Shown: piece after piece, positions 22,200 to 34,189 of the stretch
Numbering within the stretch: the first letter of the stretch is position 1
Layout: the number at the start of each line of letters is the position of its first letter
Assembly (NCBI GenBank): GCA_963693315.1
Contig: OY856186.1
Span: forward strand, 379,719,269 to 379,783,268
Length of the DNA stretch: 64,000 nt
Direction: 5' to 3'
Source: Diogma glabrata
Lineage: Eukaryota; Arthropoda; Insecta; Diptera; Cylindrotomidae
Program-made: the position numbers and the translations under genes
The notes under the pieces: generated by a model
The model's database searches: none
What the model was told of the DNA's origin: nothing
What the model saw: the letters and a program-made list of their open reading frames with translations, nothing else

Positions 22200-24110
22200 A
22201 AATGGGTATGAGGCAAGCGACTTAGAATACCTTCTACTTAGGGAAGGGGATATGCATCTTTCTTGGTGACTGTATTGAACTTACGAAAGTCTAAACATAA
22301 AGAAACTTAACCAGGTTTGCCTACCAAGGCCAATGCCGAACTCTAAGGAATGGAACTTTGACTCCCAGCGCCAACATATGATCCAGCTCATCTCCCATCA
22401 TTTTCTCTATTGCTGGTGATATAAAATAATGTCTTTGTTTAATGGGGACCGCGTCGCCAACATCAATTATGTGTTCAAGTATATGAGTTTGACTTAAACC
22501 CATTTTAGAAAACGACGGAAGAAGCTGTATCACTTCCTGCACCTGTTTATTTTCTTCGGAAGTAGGATGTGTTACAATGTATTCTACATAATCTAAAGAA
22601 GATGCAAATAGGACATGATATAATATCTTGAGAGTTTAAAAAAATCAAGTTCAAATATAAATTCTGAGTATGAGAAGGAATTAAATAAAGATCAAGTAAC
22701 TTATGTCGGCCCTTGAACGAAACTTTTAAATGATTTACGAATACGCCAGAAACGACGCATTCGAAGAGTAGATCTGGATGGGGATTTCGTATTTCCAATG
22801 ACATCAATGAATAATCAGGACCTGTCAGCTAAGTAACCTTGAATTGAAAGAACAGCTAGAGTGATCACGCATCTCGAATCTCGTTTGGGAATGGTTATTG
22901 GCGGTTTAGTTTCCGTTGTGTTTGACGAAAGATTAAGAGCGGTTGTTTACACAAGAGAAGCATTTTTCACCACCATTGGGATAGAGAGTATCTTCAGATG
23001 TATCTTTAGCTGGGAGAATTAATGGTACGTTGGTTTCTAAAAGTGGAGTAGTAGTATTGGAGCTTGGAATTTGAAGAGGGGCTATGTGTAAATCGTTAGT
23101 CTGTTCTGGGAGTTTTGGGAGTGAGGGTATCCCGCTCCCTCAACGGTTTTGCTGACAACGACGGCAGGTGGGGTGATAGGTGTCATCTTGGGCTTCATCC
23201 ACACCAGGTGTCATCCACACCCGAAACAGAAAACACCACAGCTTACGGGCAGTTTTGGTGAATGTAGCCTTCTCGATGGAAATTCTAACAATGTGGTGGT
23301 TTTGATGGAATAGATTCGGACTTAAGTGAGTGTGCGGTTGTTATTGAGAACCATTGTCCCGAGGGATAATTAGGAAATTTTCTGTGCAGACCTAAGAGAA
23401 ACTTTTCTGTTCCTAGAGTAAACGTCTGCAAGTAGCTTCTCCCAGTCATGCAGGAGCTCTCGCAAGTGTTTGACGCTGTACACTTAGTTGAACATAAAAA
23501 CCTTGCGAATATCACCGTCCAACGTCAAATGTTTCACCAGTTCGTTGTTTACGAGATTTCAGGATATCATCGCCAGAACGACGTGTAACTCTACGCGTAA
23601 AGCTTGACAAACGTCAGGCCAATGAACTGTGGAGTCCGTCGATGATATCGACAAAATCACTGGGAAGCCCAATTAAGAGGGGAATATGACGAGAAAGGGT
23701 GTGAGTTGAATCGGAGAAGGAATTGTGATTCAGAACGTTAATTCGATAAATGAATTCTTCTACTTCCAGCCCATCAGGTCGACCGGTGAATATCTAGAGA
23801 GGAGGTAGGTTAATTAGGGGCGCAAATTCTCCCTTAAACATCGATGGTAGAGGGACTGAAGGAAAATTGATCCCGGGTGAATGAGGCACTTGGGAGATCT
23901 GCTGATTAGGCTGGTGGTGGGATTGAGGATTAGAATGATAAACGGGTTGGTTATATAAATTGGGATTAGAAAGGGGATTATGCTGTTGGTTAATTCGCAA
24001 AGAGGCTACGTGGATGGATGGAGGTTCCTGACCACGGGATATAGAAAGTTATGTGACCTCTCGGGCTAGAACTCGGAAAAATATTTGCCTCGCTAGCTCG
24101 AATAGCAGCT
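22200..24110 (-). pseudogene. Old gypsy gag-pro-pol relic
   Basis: Fragments in gypsy order on the minus strand, in several frames with many stops. A Pro/Asn/Gln-rich gag segment (23794-24000) comes first, then a capsid-like block (IFTGRPDGLEVEEFIYRIN, about 23620-23795). Next is a region around 23200-23515 with scattered Cys, then a protease/linker block (FKGRHKLLDLYLIPSHTQN, about 22670-22730). The start of RT follows (IIDVGDAVPIKQRHYFISP, then GDELDHMLALGV, 22340-22480), ending before the RT catalytic motifs. Much older than the copies at 14.9 and 49.5 kb. LTRs not recognised. Confidence 0.7.
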
Positions 24111-24568
24111 TCCATGGTTTCATGTATTTAGACTGCGTACAGTCTCGGAAACAGGTTGGGGGATTTTTACGGACTACACATCGGTAGTCAAAGCTTTTTA
24201 TGTAGAAATTCGAGGTGACTCTAATAAATTTGTATTTGTAGTTAGCTGGAATTTTTTCGTTTTTTTTGAGATATTTAATTTTAAAGTTTTTCAGTCATTT
24301 TTTTCATCCGAACTTCAGTGGTTAAATTTTTTAATTAAAAAAAATTGTTCGAAAAAATCAAACGTTTAACTAATATTTTTTATAAAGATGAACTAATCAC
24401 CTTTCAAAAACAAAACAAAGATTGTACAAATCGGTAAGGTCATTCTTGAGTATTGAGTATTGGCAGGAATAAAGAAGTCGATGAAATAGCTAGCTAGCTT
24501 TAATTTCAAACTTAAGGAATAAAAGAATTCGAAAAAATTCAATTTGATGAATCAATATAATTTTTGTA

Positions 24569-24896
24569 ATTCCGAATTACTAAATTCAACGTATTTTGAT
24601 ATTGTCAACAATATCAAAAAGTGAGATGCATAGAAAATTGTCTCAATGCTAAGTTGATAAAAGAAATGTTTACTTATATTTTAATATGAATGTTGATTGT
24701 AAAAAATTTGGTTGCAGAATAATTTTGCTTAATTGTGTTTTCGGAATTGCAAAAAACGTTGTGTGCAGCTCGTTGCACTAATTGATTTTTTCCGCACTTG
24801 TCGTATATTTGTCCAACTTGGCTTCGCCTCATTGGACGAAATTACGACGCGTGTGGAAAAAATCAACTTTGTGCAACTAGATACACAAAGTACTAA
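24569..24896. repeat. Dispersed foldback repeat, copy 2
   Basis: Second copy of the unit at 8637-8970, same orientation. The long hairpin arms are about 24761-24815 and 24830-24886, with CTTGGCTTCGCCTCATTGG at the tip. It has a short extra segment (GCTTAATTGTG) and lacks ~20 bp relative to copy 1. It lies about 430 bp upstream of the ionotropic receptor gene. Confidence 0.8.
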
Positions 24897-25301
24897 TAAT
24901 TAATCAAACTGGCGTCAAATATTTTTATAAACCTGACTGCTTGATATCTAACGCAATTATTTTTCTGATGTAAGAAAATTATAAGTTAGAATTTGTAAAT
25001 TGTTAGTCTATTAGCTATTACTGTGATTTTAATGTGGGTTTAAAAATAAAACGTAGTAGCTCTATTTTTTAATTTGCTGTCCCCTAAGGCTTTGTCCCTC
25101 ATACTTGAGTAGTTACATTCATGCAATAGAGTACATTTTTACTTTTCCACCTGCTAGTTAATTTATTACATAGAGGGTATTGGAATATATTTTAAACGTA
25201 ATATATTTAAAACGTAAAAAGTTATAAAGTAATTGAAAAACTTATTTAATATAAATTTCATTAGACACTGGTCAACAGTGAGGACCGCTCGCTTCTATCG
25301 C

Positions 25302-25306
25302 TCAGT
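25302..25306 (+). promoter_or_regulatory. Possible arthropod initiator (TCAGT)
   Basis: A TCAGT pentamer, the arthropod Inr consensus, sits 19 bp before the ATG of the receptor gene. A similar ACAGTG lies at 25275. A weak TATA-like stretch (AATATAAATT) is near 25249, a better distance from the second candidate. Neither is decisive. Confidence 0.25.
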
Positions 25307-25324
25307 GATTTTAAATTTGTGAAA

Positions 25325-27229
25325 ATGTTAAAAATTGCTTTTCTAATAATAATAATTAATTTAAAGCTAATATTTTGCAACTTTAGTGTGATAATTAATC
25401 ATGAAGAAATTGCTGATCGTGCAATTACATTACTAAATTGTAAAGAGCCAACAGATCTATACATTGTTCAAATGGATGATGATCAGATTTCAAATGATGT
25501 CACAAATTCTATTCTATCGAAGTTAAAGGATCATATAACTGTACGAATTTCATACAATTTATCGAGATTAGTTACAGATTATCTGGATGGCCGTTCTTAT
25601 AATGAAAATATTGGTTTAAAATTTGAAAATATAAAAAAACCAGATTATCTAATATTTGTCATAAAATCAGAAATGCATATAGATGTTGCACTTTATGTTA
25701 ACGCAGTTTATGAACAAAAATTTCCATCATATTTTATGTATTTGTTTATAGGTGTAACTGAGTTTAATCTAAACAAGCCAAATCGTTGGCGTTTTAGACT
25801 TAGGCAGTTTCCCTTCCAATACATTTTCATGTATAAAACAATGAATCGAACGATCGAATATCAATCGTCTGTGCAACTTCGAGAATCGTTTAATATTAAC
25901 GAATCGCTTACACTTCACGATATTTTTCACAAATACAATGTAAAGTATCCAAATAAAATATTGGTAGTAGGATATGAAAATGATTTTCCTAGATCTTATA
26001 TATGGGAACAGAAAGTTCTCGGTATCGATGGATGGTTGCTTGATTTATTTTGCGAAAAAATGAATTTAACTTACAAACTAAAAGGAGTTGAAACGACAAT
26101 TCGAAATTACGAAGCTATCGCAGGCGTAAAACATAGGTCACCGACTATTTTACTTTTAGAAAAGGAATGTAATATTTCTTTGAATTTTATGAGAACATCA
26201 ACCTCTAACAAATTTGGAACAAAGCATTTATGGACGACGCCACTTTATATGTCAACTCACGTCATTATTACAAGATTGCATGTTAAAAACATAAATTTTT
26301 TTAACTCATTTGATTCATTCAACGCAATTGCTATCGATGTTTATCTAATATTTCTAGTAGTTGCTGTATTGATGTTGTGGATTATAAATAAAATTAAAAC
26401 CAACAAACAGTTCTCGATAGTTAAAATAATTTTGGAGTTTTTCGGAGCTGCAATGTTGATATCAATATTACACACGCCAAGATATTTGTCTGAAAAGTAT
26501 CTGCTGATGCTTGTTTTATGGATGAATTTCATTTACAATACGTGCTATCAAACATTTATGATATCAAACTTGATGACAACAAACTATGAACCAGAATTAA
26601 GAACAATTCAAGAGCTTATAGATGGTCATAATCCAGTCATGGTGAAATATTTGGACGACGTAACGGACATTAGAAGATATTTCAACAATACTCCAGCAAC
26701 TTTTTATCCAGTTGGTATATCAATATATGCTTTGCGAAATATAGAATTATTTAAATCTACTGCAGTTTCATTGACATTAACTGAGGCTGAACGTTTTTTG
26801 TCATCACAATGGAATCGTAATGGGAGTGCAATAATATACACAAAATTAAAGGGTTCGTTTTTACCAGATTTTTATGGTTATGCAATTCAACCATATGATG
26901 CTTATATTAAACGTGATCTTGATAAAATAATACGTAGATCTTTTGAAGCAGGTTTGGAGACATATTGGAACGTAAAACATTCTCATGAATTGTTTTTAAG
27001 AAACTTTTCGTACGCTATCAACACAGACGACACAGATGAAAGTGCTTTAGTTACATTTGATGTTTTCTTAGACACCGCATTTGTTGTGTTAAAATTTGGA
27101 CTATCACTTAGTTTTGTTGTATTTATTTTGGAAATAATATTTTTCCGATGTTGGCCGTGTTTCAACAAATATGTTCTTCTTAAAACCAAGCACCAGATTT
27201 ATAGAAATTGCAGGGTGTCATATGCTTGA
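25325..27229 (+). CDS. Divergent ionotropic receptor (IR), intronless
   Basis: A 634-residue chemoreceptor-type member of the ionotropic glutamate receptor superfamily. Start chosen at the ATG 25325; the frame also reads from a GTG two codons earlier. Residues 1-18 are a signal peptide (MLKIAFLIIIINLKLIFC). An extracellular N-terminal region follows, then ligand-binding lobe S1 (about 211-325, KILVVGYENDFPRSY). Membrane segments are M1 (334-355), pore loop (365-390), M2 (about 393-415) and M3 (580-607). Lobe S2 is about 420-570 and the cytoplasmic tail is short and basic. Length and layout fit antennal/gustatory IRs. The glutamate-binding residues of true iGluRs are not evident, as in divergent IRs, which often are single-exon and species-specific. 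It would act as a ligand-gated cation channel subunit in sensory neurons, with a co-receptor. Ligand unknown. No break is seen. Subfamily not assigned. Confidence 0.9.
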   Translation: MLKIAFLIIIINLKLIFCNFSVIINHEEIADRAITLLNCKEPTDLYIVQMDDDQISNDVTNSILSKLKDHITVRISYNLSRLVTDYLDGRSYNENIGLKFENIKKPDYLIFVIKSEMHIDVALYVNAVYEQKFPSYFMYLFIGVTEFNLNKPNRWRFRLRQFPFQYIFMYKTMNRTIEYQSSVQLRESFNINESLTLHDIFHKYNVKYPNKILVVGYENDFPRSYIWEQKVLGIDGWLLDLFCEKMNLTYKLKGVETTIRNYEAIAGVKHRSPTILLLEKECNISLNFMRTSTSNKFGTKHLWTTPLYMSTHVIITRLHVKNINFFNSFDSFNAIAIDVYLIFLVVAVLMLWIINKIKTNKQFSIVKIILEFFGAAMLISILHTPRYLSEKYLLMLVLWMNFIYNTCYQTFMISNLMTTNYEPELRTIQELIDGHNPVMVKYLDDVTDIRRYFNNTPATFYPVGISIYALRNIELFKSTAVSLTLTEAERFLSSQWNRNGSAIIYTKLKGSFLPDFYGYAIQPYDAYIKRDLDKIIRRSFEAGLETYWNVKHSHELFLRNFSYAINTDDTDESALVTFDVFLDTAFVVLKFGLSLSFVVFILEIIFFRCWPCFNKYVLLKTKHQIYRNCRVSYA

Positions 27230-27332
27230 TCACTGAAAATTGATTTTTTGCATCAATTTCTGTCTATGTGTGTAAAAAAATGTAACTTCTTTCACAATCT
27301 GCATCTGTGTTTTAAAAATATACTAAATGTAT

Positions 27333-27338
27333 AATAAA
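27333..27338 (+). terminator. AATAAA polyadenylation signal of the IR gene
   Basis: First AATAAA downstream of the receptor stop codon, about 100 bp after it. In such AT-rich DNA chance occurrence is also likely. Confidence 0.4.
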
Positions 27339-27339
27339 A

Positions 27340-28385
27340 ATATAAATTAATTAAATTATGAAGTAAATTATTTGTTGTATCATCTTGAATAAAACGTTCG
27401 ATCATTGCTCTTTTGACCACAGTTTTTTTGTTTTGAATTGAACAAAGGAAACAAAATTGGCCAAAAAAATTAAAAAACACAACAGGGTGAATAGTCCCTT
27501 TTTTGCACTATGACATCTCTTGTGCCTTATTACGGTGTAAAAAATGTATCTGAGGTCTTAACGGCCTTTCGATGTACTCCATTCATATGTTTTATCAAAC
27601 TTATATTACTTTTAAATTTTATCAATTTCTTTATTTATTTTTGTGGTTGTCATGAAAGCGGTCGGCAATGTGTCTAACCGAGAGTGTGAAATAAATTTTT
27701 TTAGTAAACGAATCTCACATTCAGGACGTCAATAATATCACTAACGAATCTTTAAATAATCCTTCAAAATAAAAAAGAATCTGGTTATTTTTGCTTACCA
27801 GAACTCACCGAACCGTTGATTGTGCCTGATAATTTTGATTTGAAATCGACACCAAATAAAATAATATTGTTTCAAATTACTTCATTACTTCATGCTTACT
27901 TAAATTACTTCTTGTAAACAACAATTTTGTATTGATTTTGTTTTTGTTGAGACATTTCAATCAAAAATTGCGTATCAAGTTATTATTAAATGACAAGAGA
28001 ATTGTTGTTTTAATTTATATGGAATTAAAACTAAAATAATAAAAATAATTCTTCAATTTAAAAGAAATCTTAAAGTTTACCTTAAATAAACTAAAATGAC
28101 TGATTGTTATCAATATTTTGACATTTTATACTGACATTTGTTAAAATTAAGCAGTGATGGGCCTCAATATATTTCCTCATATATTGGAGAAATATAATTT
28201 GTTTTAGAGTCTGTCGCCCATCTGTGGATAAATATTTATTGAATGATCATTTATTCTTAAATGCCGTATGTGGACACAGGTTTATCAAAAACAATAAGGA
28301 ATCCAATATATGAGGAGCTTTAATAAATTTATTTCTGTCGTATATTTGGTGGTGACTTTGTTGACCAATAATCTATAAGCTCGCG
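27340..28385. other. Non-coding; short inverted repeat at 28165-28330
   Basis: No gene. CTCATATATTGGA (about 28173) is repeated inverted as TCCAATATATGAG (about 28302), giving a possible small foldback element of roughly 160 bp. Confidence 0.4.
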
Positions 28386-28389
28386 ATCA

Positions 28390-29215
28390 AAAAACAGTTA
28401 CTAAAGTGATTAGATTAAATAAATTAGTAATAATATTAAACAAAAGAAAAATTCTTGTATTGTTAGAATGGGAACAGATGTAGCGCATCAAGCCCGATAA
28501 CAATACTCGACCATACAAGGACCAATATAGGACTTGTAAATTTGGAGTAAAATATTGTTTACATCTATTGAGGAGGTCGGAGGTTCCAAAGTAGATCATT
28601 GGAAATTTTGACTCCCAATAAATGAATGCTTTCACATCCGTTTATTTATTCGTCACACATATTAATTGATCGTTGGGGAACTCGATATTTGATCTGGAAA
28701 CAACACAGCTGTGTTTTGGTAGAGATGAAAATGACCAATTTTTTGTCACCCCAATCGGTGATTTTTTCTAGGTTCTCATTAACATTTATGGCAGCGCCTC
28801 TCCGGGGAGGATTTAATCGTTCATGTATTTTATCCTTTGAAGAAAGGAGGATGATTGACTTGTCCAGTGTACTATCATCTGCAAAACTGTTTATCGGATT
28901 ACTGGTGATTATCAACAGTTCATTGGTATAAATTACAAACAAGCTTGTTGATCAAATTGTCATGCCATACCTTTGAGATGTCTAATGCGATAACGTACGT
29001 TTCACCACCTTTATCAAGTATGCTATTCCAAAGATGTGCTACAAAGTGCAGTAGATCTGTTGTTGATCTTTTGTTTCTAAAACCGTATTGGCTGTCAGAT
29101 ATTGAAAGGTTTTCTTCTAAAAATTTGGATGTAAGTGAATTAATAAAGTGCTCGTATATTTTAGAAAGGACTGGGCGTTGGGCTATTGGTCTTTAATTGG
29201 AAATATCATATTTCT
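28390..29215 (-). pseudogene. LINE reverse transcriptase fragment (same family as 56-59 kb)
   Basis: Minus-strand RT pieces: PVLSKIYEHFINSLTSKFLE, SDSQYGFRNKRSTTDLLHF and GGETYVIALDISKAFD-like text (29200-28960). Then NELLIITSNPINSFADDSTL with the FADD catalytic motif (28940-28860), and a C-terminal block RCKQYFTPNLQVLYWSLY (about 28570-28520). Frameshifts and stops occur between blocks. The FADD block is nearly the same as that of the LINE at 56816-56880, so both belong to one family. Ends not defined. Confidence 0.8.
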
Positions 29216-30025
29216 TTGGAAAAAGATGCAAATATATATGGCAAGGAGCTGATTAGGTACCCCTAGCACCTGTCTTTTTAAAGCTAAATAACATATGTAC
29301 CGGATAATTGAACTCGATGAAACTTGGTACACAAGCATTTAGTACGGTTAACTACAGTTCTGCATCCTAACTTCCGGGTTTTCACTTCCGGTAAAAAATT
29401 TTTTTATAATTTTTTGAAGTTTTTTCAGTGTCTTTATGCACATTACAGCCTACAAAAATAAAGTGATTATGATGAAACTTATGGAACAGGTTTCAATTAG
29501 CGTGAGAAGAAAATTATCAACTTTTGAGATACATTGATCAAAGTGGCGGGGTGTCTACCATACAACTGCTGACTTTTCACAACTTGTTTTTAAAGTTTGT
29601 TGGGAGCAAACAGACTTCATTCTTTATCAATTTTGATGACACTTTGCTAAAAATGGAGACTTAAATGACAAAGAACTGATTCGTTTTTGGACGATATTGG
29701 GATAAGTGGTAGGGGGCCTCCCGAACACCTGTTTATTGTGTCACCATTTATTCAATGTTTGTTGGGAGCATACAATATTCGTTCGTAAATGAATTTTGAT
29801 GACACCCTGGAAAAGGATGGAAATATGTATGACAGGGAACTGATTAGTTTTTGAGCAATAGTGAACAAAGTGGTGTGGGGTTCCCCGAGCACTTGATTTT
29901 AACATCTGTACCTGATATTCGAATTGGATGAAACTTGGTACATACACATTTAGTACGGTTCACAATAGTTATGCATCCCAACTTCTGGTTTGTCACTTCC
30001 GGTTAAAATATTTTTTTAATTTTTA
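29215..30025. repeat. Degenerate long tandem repeat
   Basis: Two to three diverged units. The phrase GATGAAACTTGGTACA followed by CATTTAGTACGGTT and CACTTCCGGT occurs near 29318-29392 and 29928-30003. GGAAAAGGATGGAAATAT-like starts occur near 29218 and 29809. The same family appears once more near 3040-3180. Unknown origin, non-coding. Confidence 0.6.
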
Positions 30026-32044
30026 TCGTACAACAGAATTTATATTTGTTGGGATACTGATGCTTTCTTTAATATTTTTATAATTAGAACTACGTGAAAT
30101 CTATAACATTGGTTAGCCATTAAATAAAGTTTTTATGGATTTTAGCTCACTAAATATCCCGAACACTATGTTTCCGGAGCTGTGGTGAAGTTAGCCTATG
30201 CATCAGCGTCGTTTTTTTTGTTAATTTCTATTTTTTTTGCATCTTGATAAATTCTTTATTTTAATTGTGGGAAATCTGAACTATTCCCACAGATTTAGTG
30301 GATTTCTGCAATCATTATTATATTTTTTTATTTTTTTATCGTTATAATATTTTTCAGTTAAGAGCATTTTTAACACCGAGGGGTAAACTTGGGGGACTCG
30401 AAAAGAATTATTCGTGGGACGTGGACGGGTGATTGAAAACTAACATATCACGGTCGTTTTTCTTTTGTTTGGGATATTGTGTATTTTTTTTTGTTCTTAT
30501 GTTGTTGGTTGTTTTTTTTGTTGTTATTTTTTTTATGTTATAAATTCAATTTTTATGTTCAAATTCAAGAAAATAATTGCAACATATAGTTGGATTAATT
30601 GAGATAAGTTAATAGTTGGATAACTGATTTATTCATTTAGTGATACATGCTGATGTGAAATTTTGTCACATTTAAGTAATAAATTCAATAAAAGTGTTTG
30701 AAATATTAAAGAAAATTTTTATTTTTGAAAACGAAAAGAAGATATTTAGTTTATTTGACAAATCTCAATAATGATAATTTATAAAAATAAATAAGAATAA
30801 AACGTTGAATATTATATGCCTATTGCTGGCTCAACAACAAGTGTTTTTTTTTGGAGTAACTGCAGTCGAGTTTGTTTGCTTGGTGAAATATTTCTTGAAT
30901 TTGGAACTTCCTCGTAGGAATAGGTGAGTCGTTTAAGTTAATTATATTACTTTTAATTTAAAACGCATTATTGCGTCAGATGATAGATGATGTTACCTTT
31001 TGTAACATTTAAAGATCGATTGTCTCACTAACTTTTAAAAGTGTAAAGAGAGAGTGATTTCGTGGTTTCGCGGTTAGGTATAAATTTTCAGCCCTACCAT
31101 GTTTATAAGTAGTTAATTTTTGCTCTTCTAGAACCCTCTGGTTGCTGGACAAACCCACGACCAGCTTTTTTTCTGAAACTATAGCCTTGCAATGAGCAGG
31201 TCCGGATTTACAACCAGAAGGATAAAAATTAAGATGCAGTTTCTCAGGACATCCAGTTCCCTCTCTTGAGGAAACAGGATGGCTTCAGGATTTCTTTCCA
31301 AATACTGAACCTGCTAGTGAACCACTAGCACGAAGCAAATGGGGAGACTGCTTGCCAAGATGAGTTATATTCCGGAAAGTTTCAGAATCGTGAGATGAAA
31401 TAGGAATATTCTCCTTTGTCTAGCACAAATGAACAGATATGTACGCAAAAGAGACTCTGACGACCTCAAAGGCTGAAGAAGCCAAGATCATCACATCCTC
31501 ACAAATACCACCACAATTATTACTACATTTAGTATATTGTAGTAAATAAAAATTAGTTCACTCACTGATACTACTCTGATACCACTCTCCCTGCCAATCC
31601 TGTTCCTCAGCCAATCATACTAAGCAATACGTCTTTAATAATGTAGCAAAATATATGTTGGCAATTGTTGAACCCGTTGGTAATATATTCAACGATATAG
31701 CAATATAACTTTTGACATTGGCAGAAACAATAGGATGGTTGTAACACAATTTGCGGAAATTGCATAGAAATATTAAAGCAAATGTCACCAAACAATATTG
31801 GCAAATGTTAAACTTGTCATCAATGCACTAATTTAAGCGTCTCCGTAACACAAACAAAGAATTCACAATCCTTCTTTTTTTTAAACAATTAAATAAACTG
31901 CCTCGAACAAGATAAATATCAAAGACCTTAATGGGTTTGATTAAAGTAACGAACTACAAAATATTACATAAGTTCATTCATTCAATAACGAAAGAATATT
32001 AATTAAAAAAAAAACAAATAATATTGCCCTCCTGAAAATTTAAA
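30026..32044. other. Non-coding, unassigned
   Basis: No supported gene. A GC-richer patch at 31060-31500 may be a decayed transposon 3' end but I cannot name it. Confidence 0.3.
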
Positions 32045-32385
32045 AAAATGTTAGTAACGTGTAAAAATGTTAGTAGTATGTATATATAAATGTCAGTAGT
32101 ATGTACCTTTCGTATGTAAAAAATCAAAAATTTGAAAAATATGCATTTCTAGAAAATCGATTTCGAATTTTTTACCGTCATTTTTCTAAAAGAAAATGTT
32201 CAAGGTCATATAATGTGAGTTAATATTTTGATTAGTTCTATTTAATACGTAGATTTTGGGCTATATAACATTAAAATCAGCTCAGTAGATTTTATTGCAG
32301 AGCCATTTCAATACACCAGGGTCGAGCAATTTCTTGATTTTTCATCACCCTGTATCTTAAGACAGGGTTAAAAAAAAAACTAATG
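32045..32385 (-). repeat. Dispersed repeat family, minus-strand copy (part 1)
   Basis: Inverted copy of 21405-21735, ending at CACCCTGTATCTTAAGACAG (near 32345-32366). Its expected neighbour block is found 3.4 kb away at 35840-35960, in the orientation and order predicted if later DNA was inserted between them. Confidence 0.75.
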
Positions 32386-32912
32386 TGACGAACTAGCTTT
32401 AAAAATATAATAAAGTGTTGATTGCGACTAGGCTTAATAATGTTTAAGGATATTGTTGTAAACGCCTAGCCATCCACTTCACCATTCTTGTAAATGGGTC
32501 ATTCCATTGTGACATACGTAACATTTTTTCCCTTTTCAACTCATACTTTTGCCTATTATTCATAAAAAACATTGTTATTTTATGAAATTTATGTTATTTT
32601 ATGCTATTATGCCGGTAGGAAATACACTACCAATGAAAAAAAGCAGCAAATTAAATATATTTTATATATTAATACGCTAAAAAAAACTTTCTGGAGCCTA
32701 AGGCTTTTTTATTCGAATTTTGATTTATTTAAAATTTTCATTGCTAACTGATATTAGTGTAACTTAGGTTTTAAAGATTTTTTTGGGATTTTTCGGATCA
32801 TAAATAAAAATGTTATAGACGAATTAAAATGTATTTTTGAATTTAACGGCCCCCCTATACAATATCAAATGGAATTGCCCAAGTATATATTTTTTTCACA
32901 AAAACGATAAGC

Positions 32913-33043
32913 AGGCTACAGACCTTCAATCAATTCGAAAACGAAAACAAACGAAATAAAATTTAGTGTAAAAATCTCCGAAATTTTATTTCGATTATTT
33001 CCGTTTTCAATTGATTGACAAATTGATTGAAGGTCTGTAGCCT
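32913..33043. repeat. Inverted repeat (~50-bp arms)
   Basis: The left arm 32913-32964 (AGGCTACAGACCTTCAATCA ... AAATTT) is mirrored by 32981-33043, with one ~10-bp extra segment in the right arm. The loop is 16 nt. Foldback element, no coding capacity. Confidence 0.8.
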
Positions 33044-33078
33044 ACTTTAAGAGAAAAAAAAACACGAAACAACAAAAA

Positions 33079-33280
33079 CGAAATAAGAAAATTTAGTTTA
33101 TGAAATGCTTCTGGAGGGGATACACGTATTATTTTTCTTTGTTTTTAAATATTATTAGAGACAGCAAATTTTGCTTATATTTTCAGTTATTATTATTTTT
33201 ATGATTTTCGAAATAAGAAAATTTAGTTTATGAAATGCTTTTGGGATAAACGTATTATTTTTCTTTGTTTTTAAATATTA
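33079..33280. repeat. ~72-bp direct duplication, 130-bp period
   Basis: The segment 33079-33154 (CGAAATAAGAAAATTTAGTT ... TTTAAATATTA) is repeated at 33209-33280 with two small differences. The second copy ends exactly at the insertion point of the next element. Confidence 0.8.
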
Positions 33281-33672
33281 CTAGGAGGGCCCGGCGTGCT
33301 TCGCTACCCTAATAAATAAAGTTTTTGCGTAGACATTTTGTTGACGTAGAAGCAATGATTTCAAAAAGTGGTAATGAGAAATGCTAACATATAATTTTTA
33401 ATTTTTCTTTTTAAATATATGAATGAAAAATAGTCAGAACTCTAGCTGATCAGATCGGATATATGACAAATTAGCGATCAAATAAGTTAGAGATCCGAAC
33501 TGATCAGCTAGAGTTCTGACTATTTTTCATTCATATATTAAAAAATAAAAATTAAAAATTATATGCTGGCATTTCTCATTACCACTTTTTGAAATCATTG
33601 CTTCTACGTCAACAAAATGTCTTCGCAAAAACTTTATTTATAAGCGTTGCGAAGCACGCTGGGCCCTCCTAG
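33281..33672. mobile_element. Foldback MITE, 392 bp, ~175-bp arms, TSD TATTA
   Basis: The element starts CTAGGAGGGCCCGGCGTGCT and ends with its inverse (...GGGCCCTCCTAG). Arms of about 175 bp each are over 90% alike by eye, leaving a ~40-bp centre, so it is almost a complete palindrome. TATTA flanks both sides (33276-33280 and 33673-33677), a 5-bp target duplication. No ORF, so it must have been moved by a transposase supplied elsewhere. Superfamily not assigned. Confidence 0.85.
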
Positions 33673-34189
33673 TATTAAGTAGTAATAACAACATTCAGTG
33701 CTGTAGCCAACGTAACAAAAACGTACCACAGTAAAACTTACTCACACTTTCAAAGCAATTTCTCTGAAAGTTTGCCTTCAATAAATTCAAATTTAGGTTT
33801 TTATAAAATACAAGTTATAGTAGTGGTTCCCTTTAAAAAAAATTGTGTGACCAACGTAACGTGACCAACGTAACAGAAATAAACACATAAGAAAATAATG
33901 CATTTCTAACAACAATTTTAGTACCTATTTATTTTTTTCCATCTTTTAAACAATTTATTTGTTTACTTCCTCTCTGTCCTCATATATGGTTTTTAGTTTT
34001 GGGCAGCAATGTATATCAAACACAACTTTTTGTAAAAGTTCATGTATTTTTTATATTTGTTTAGATATGTATTACAAAACTAACACTGAACATCAATACG
34101 TTGTCGGAAAATTATAACAGATCATGGATAAACATAATTTAGTAAAAAGATTATACAATCAGCCAACTACTCTAAAACCTCTCCATTTA

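Larger units (their letters stand above)
32496..33890. mobile_element. Diverged element with ACGTAACA motifs, interrupted
   Basis: Starts GGGTCATTCCATTGTGACATACGTAACA and includes CCAACGTAACGTGACCAACGTAACAG near 33850-33880, the same motif set as the better-preserved element at 59592-60360. It is interrupted by the inverted repeats at 32913-33043 and 33281-33672. Its other terminus was not located. Non-coding. Confidence 0.45.
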
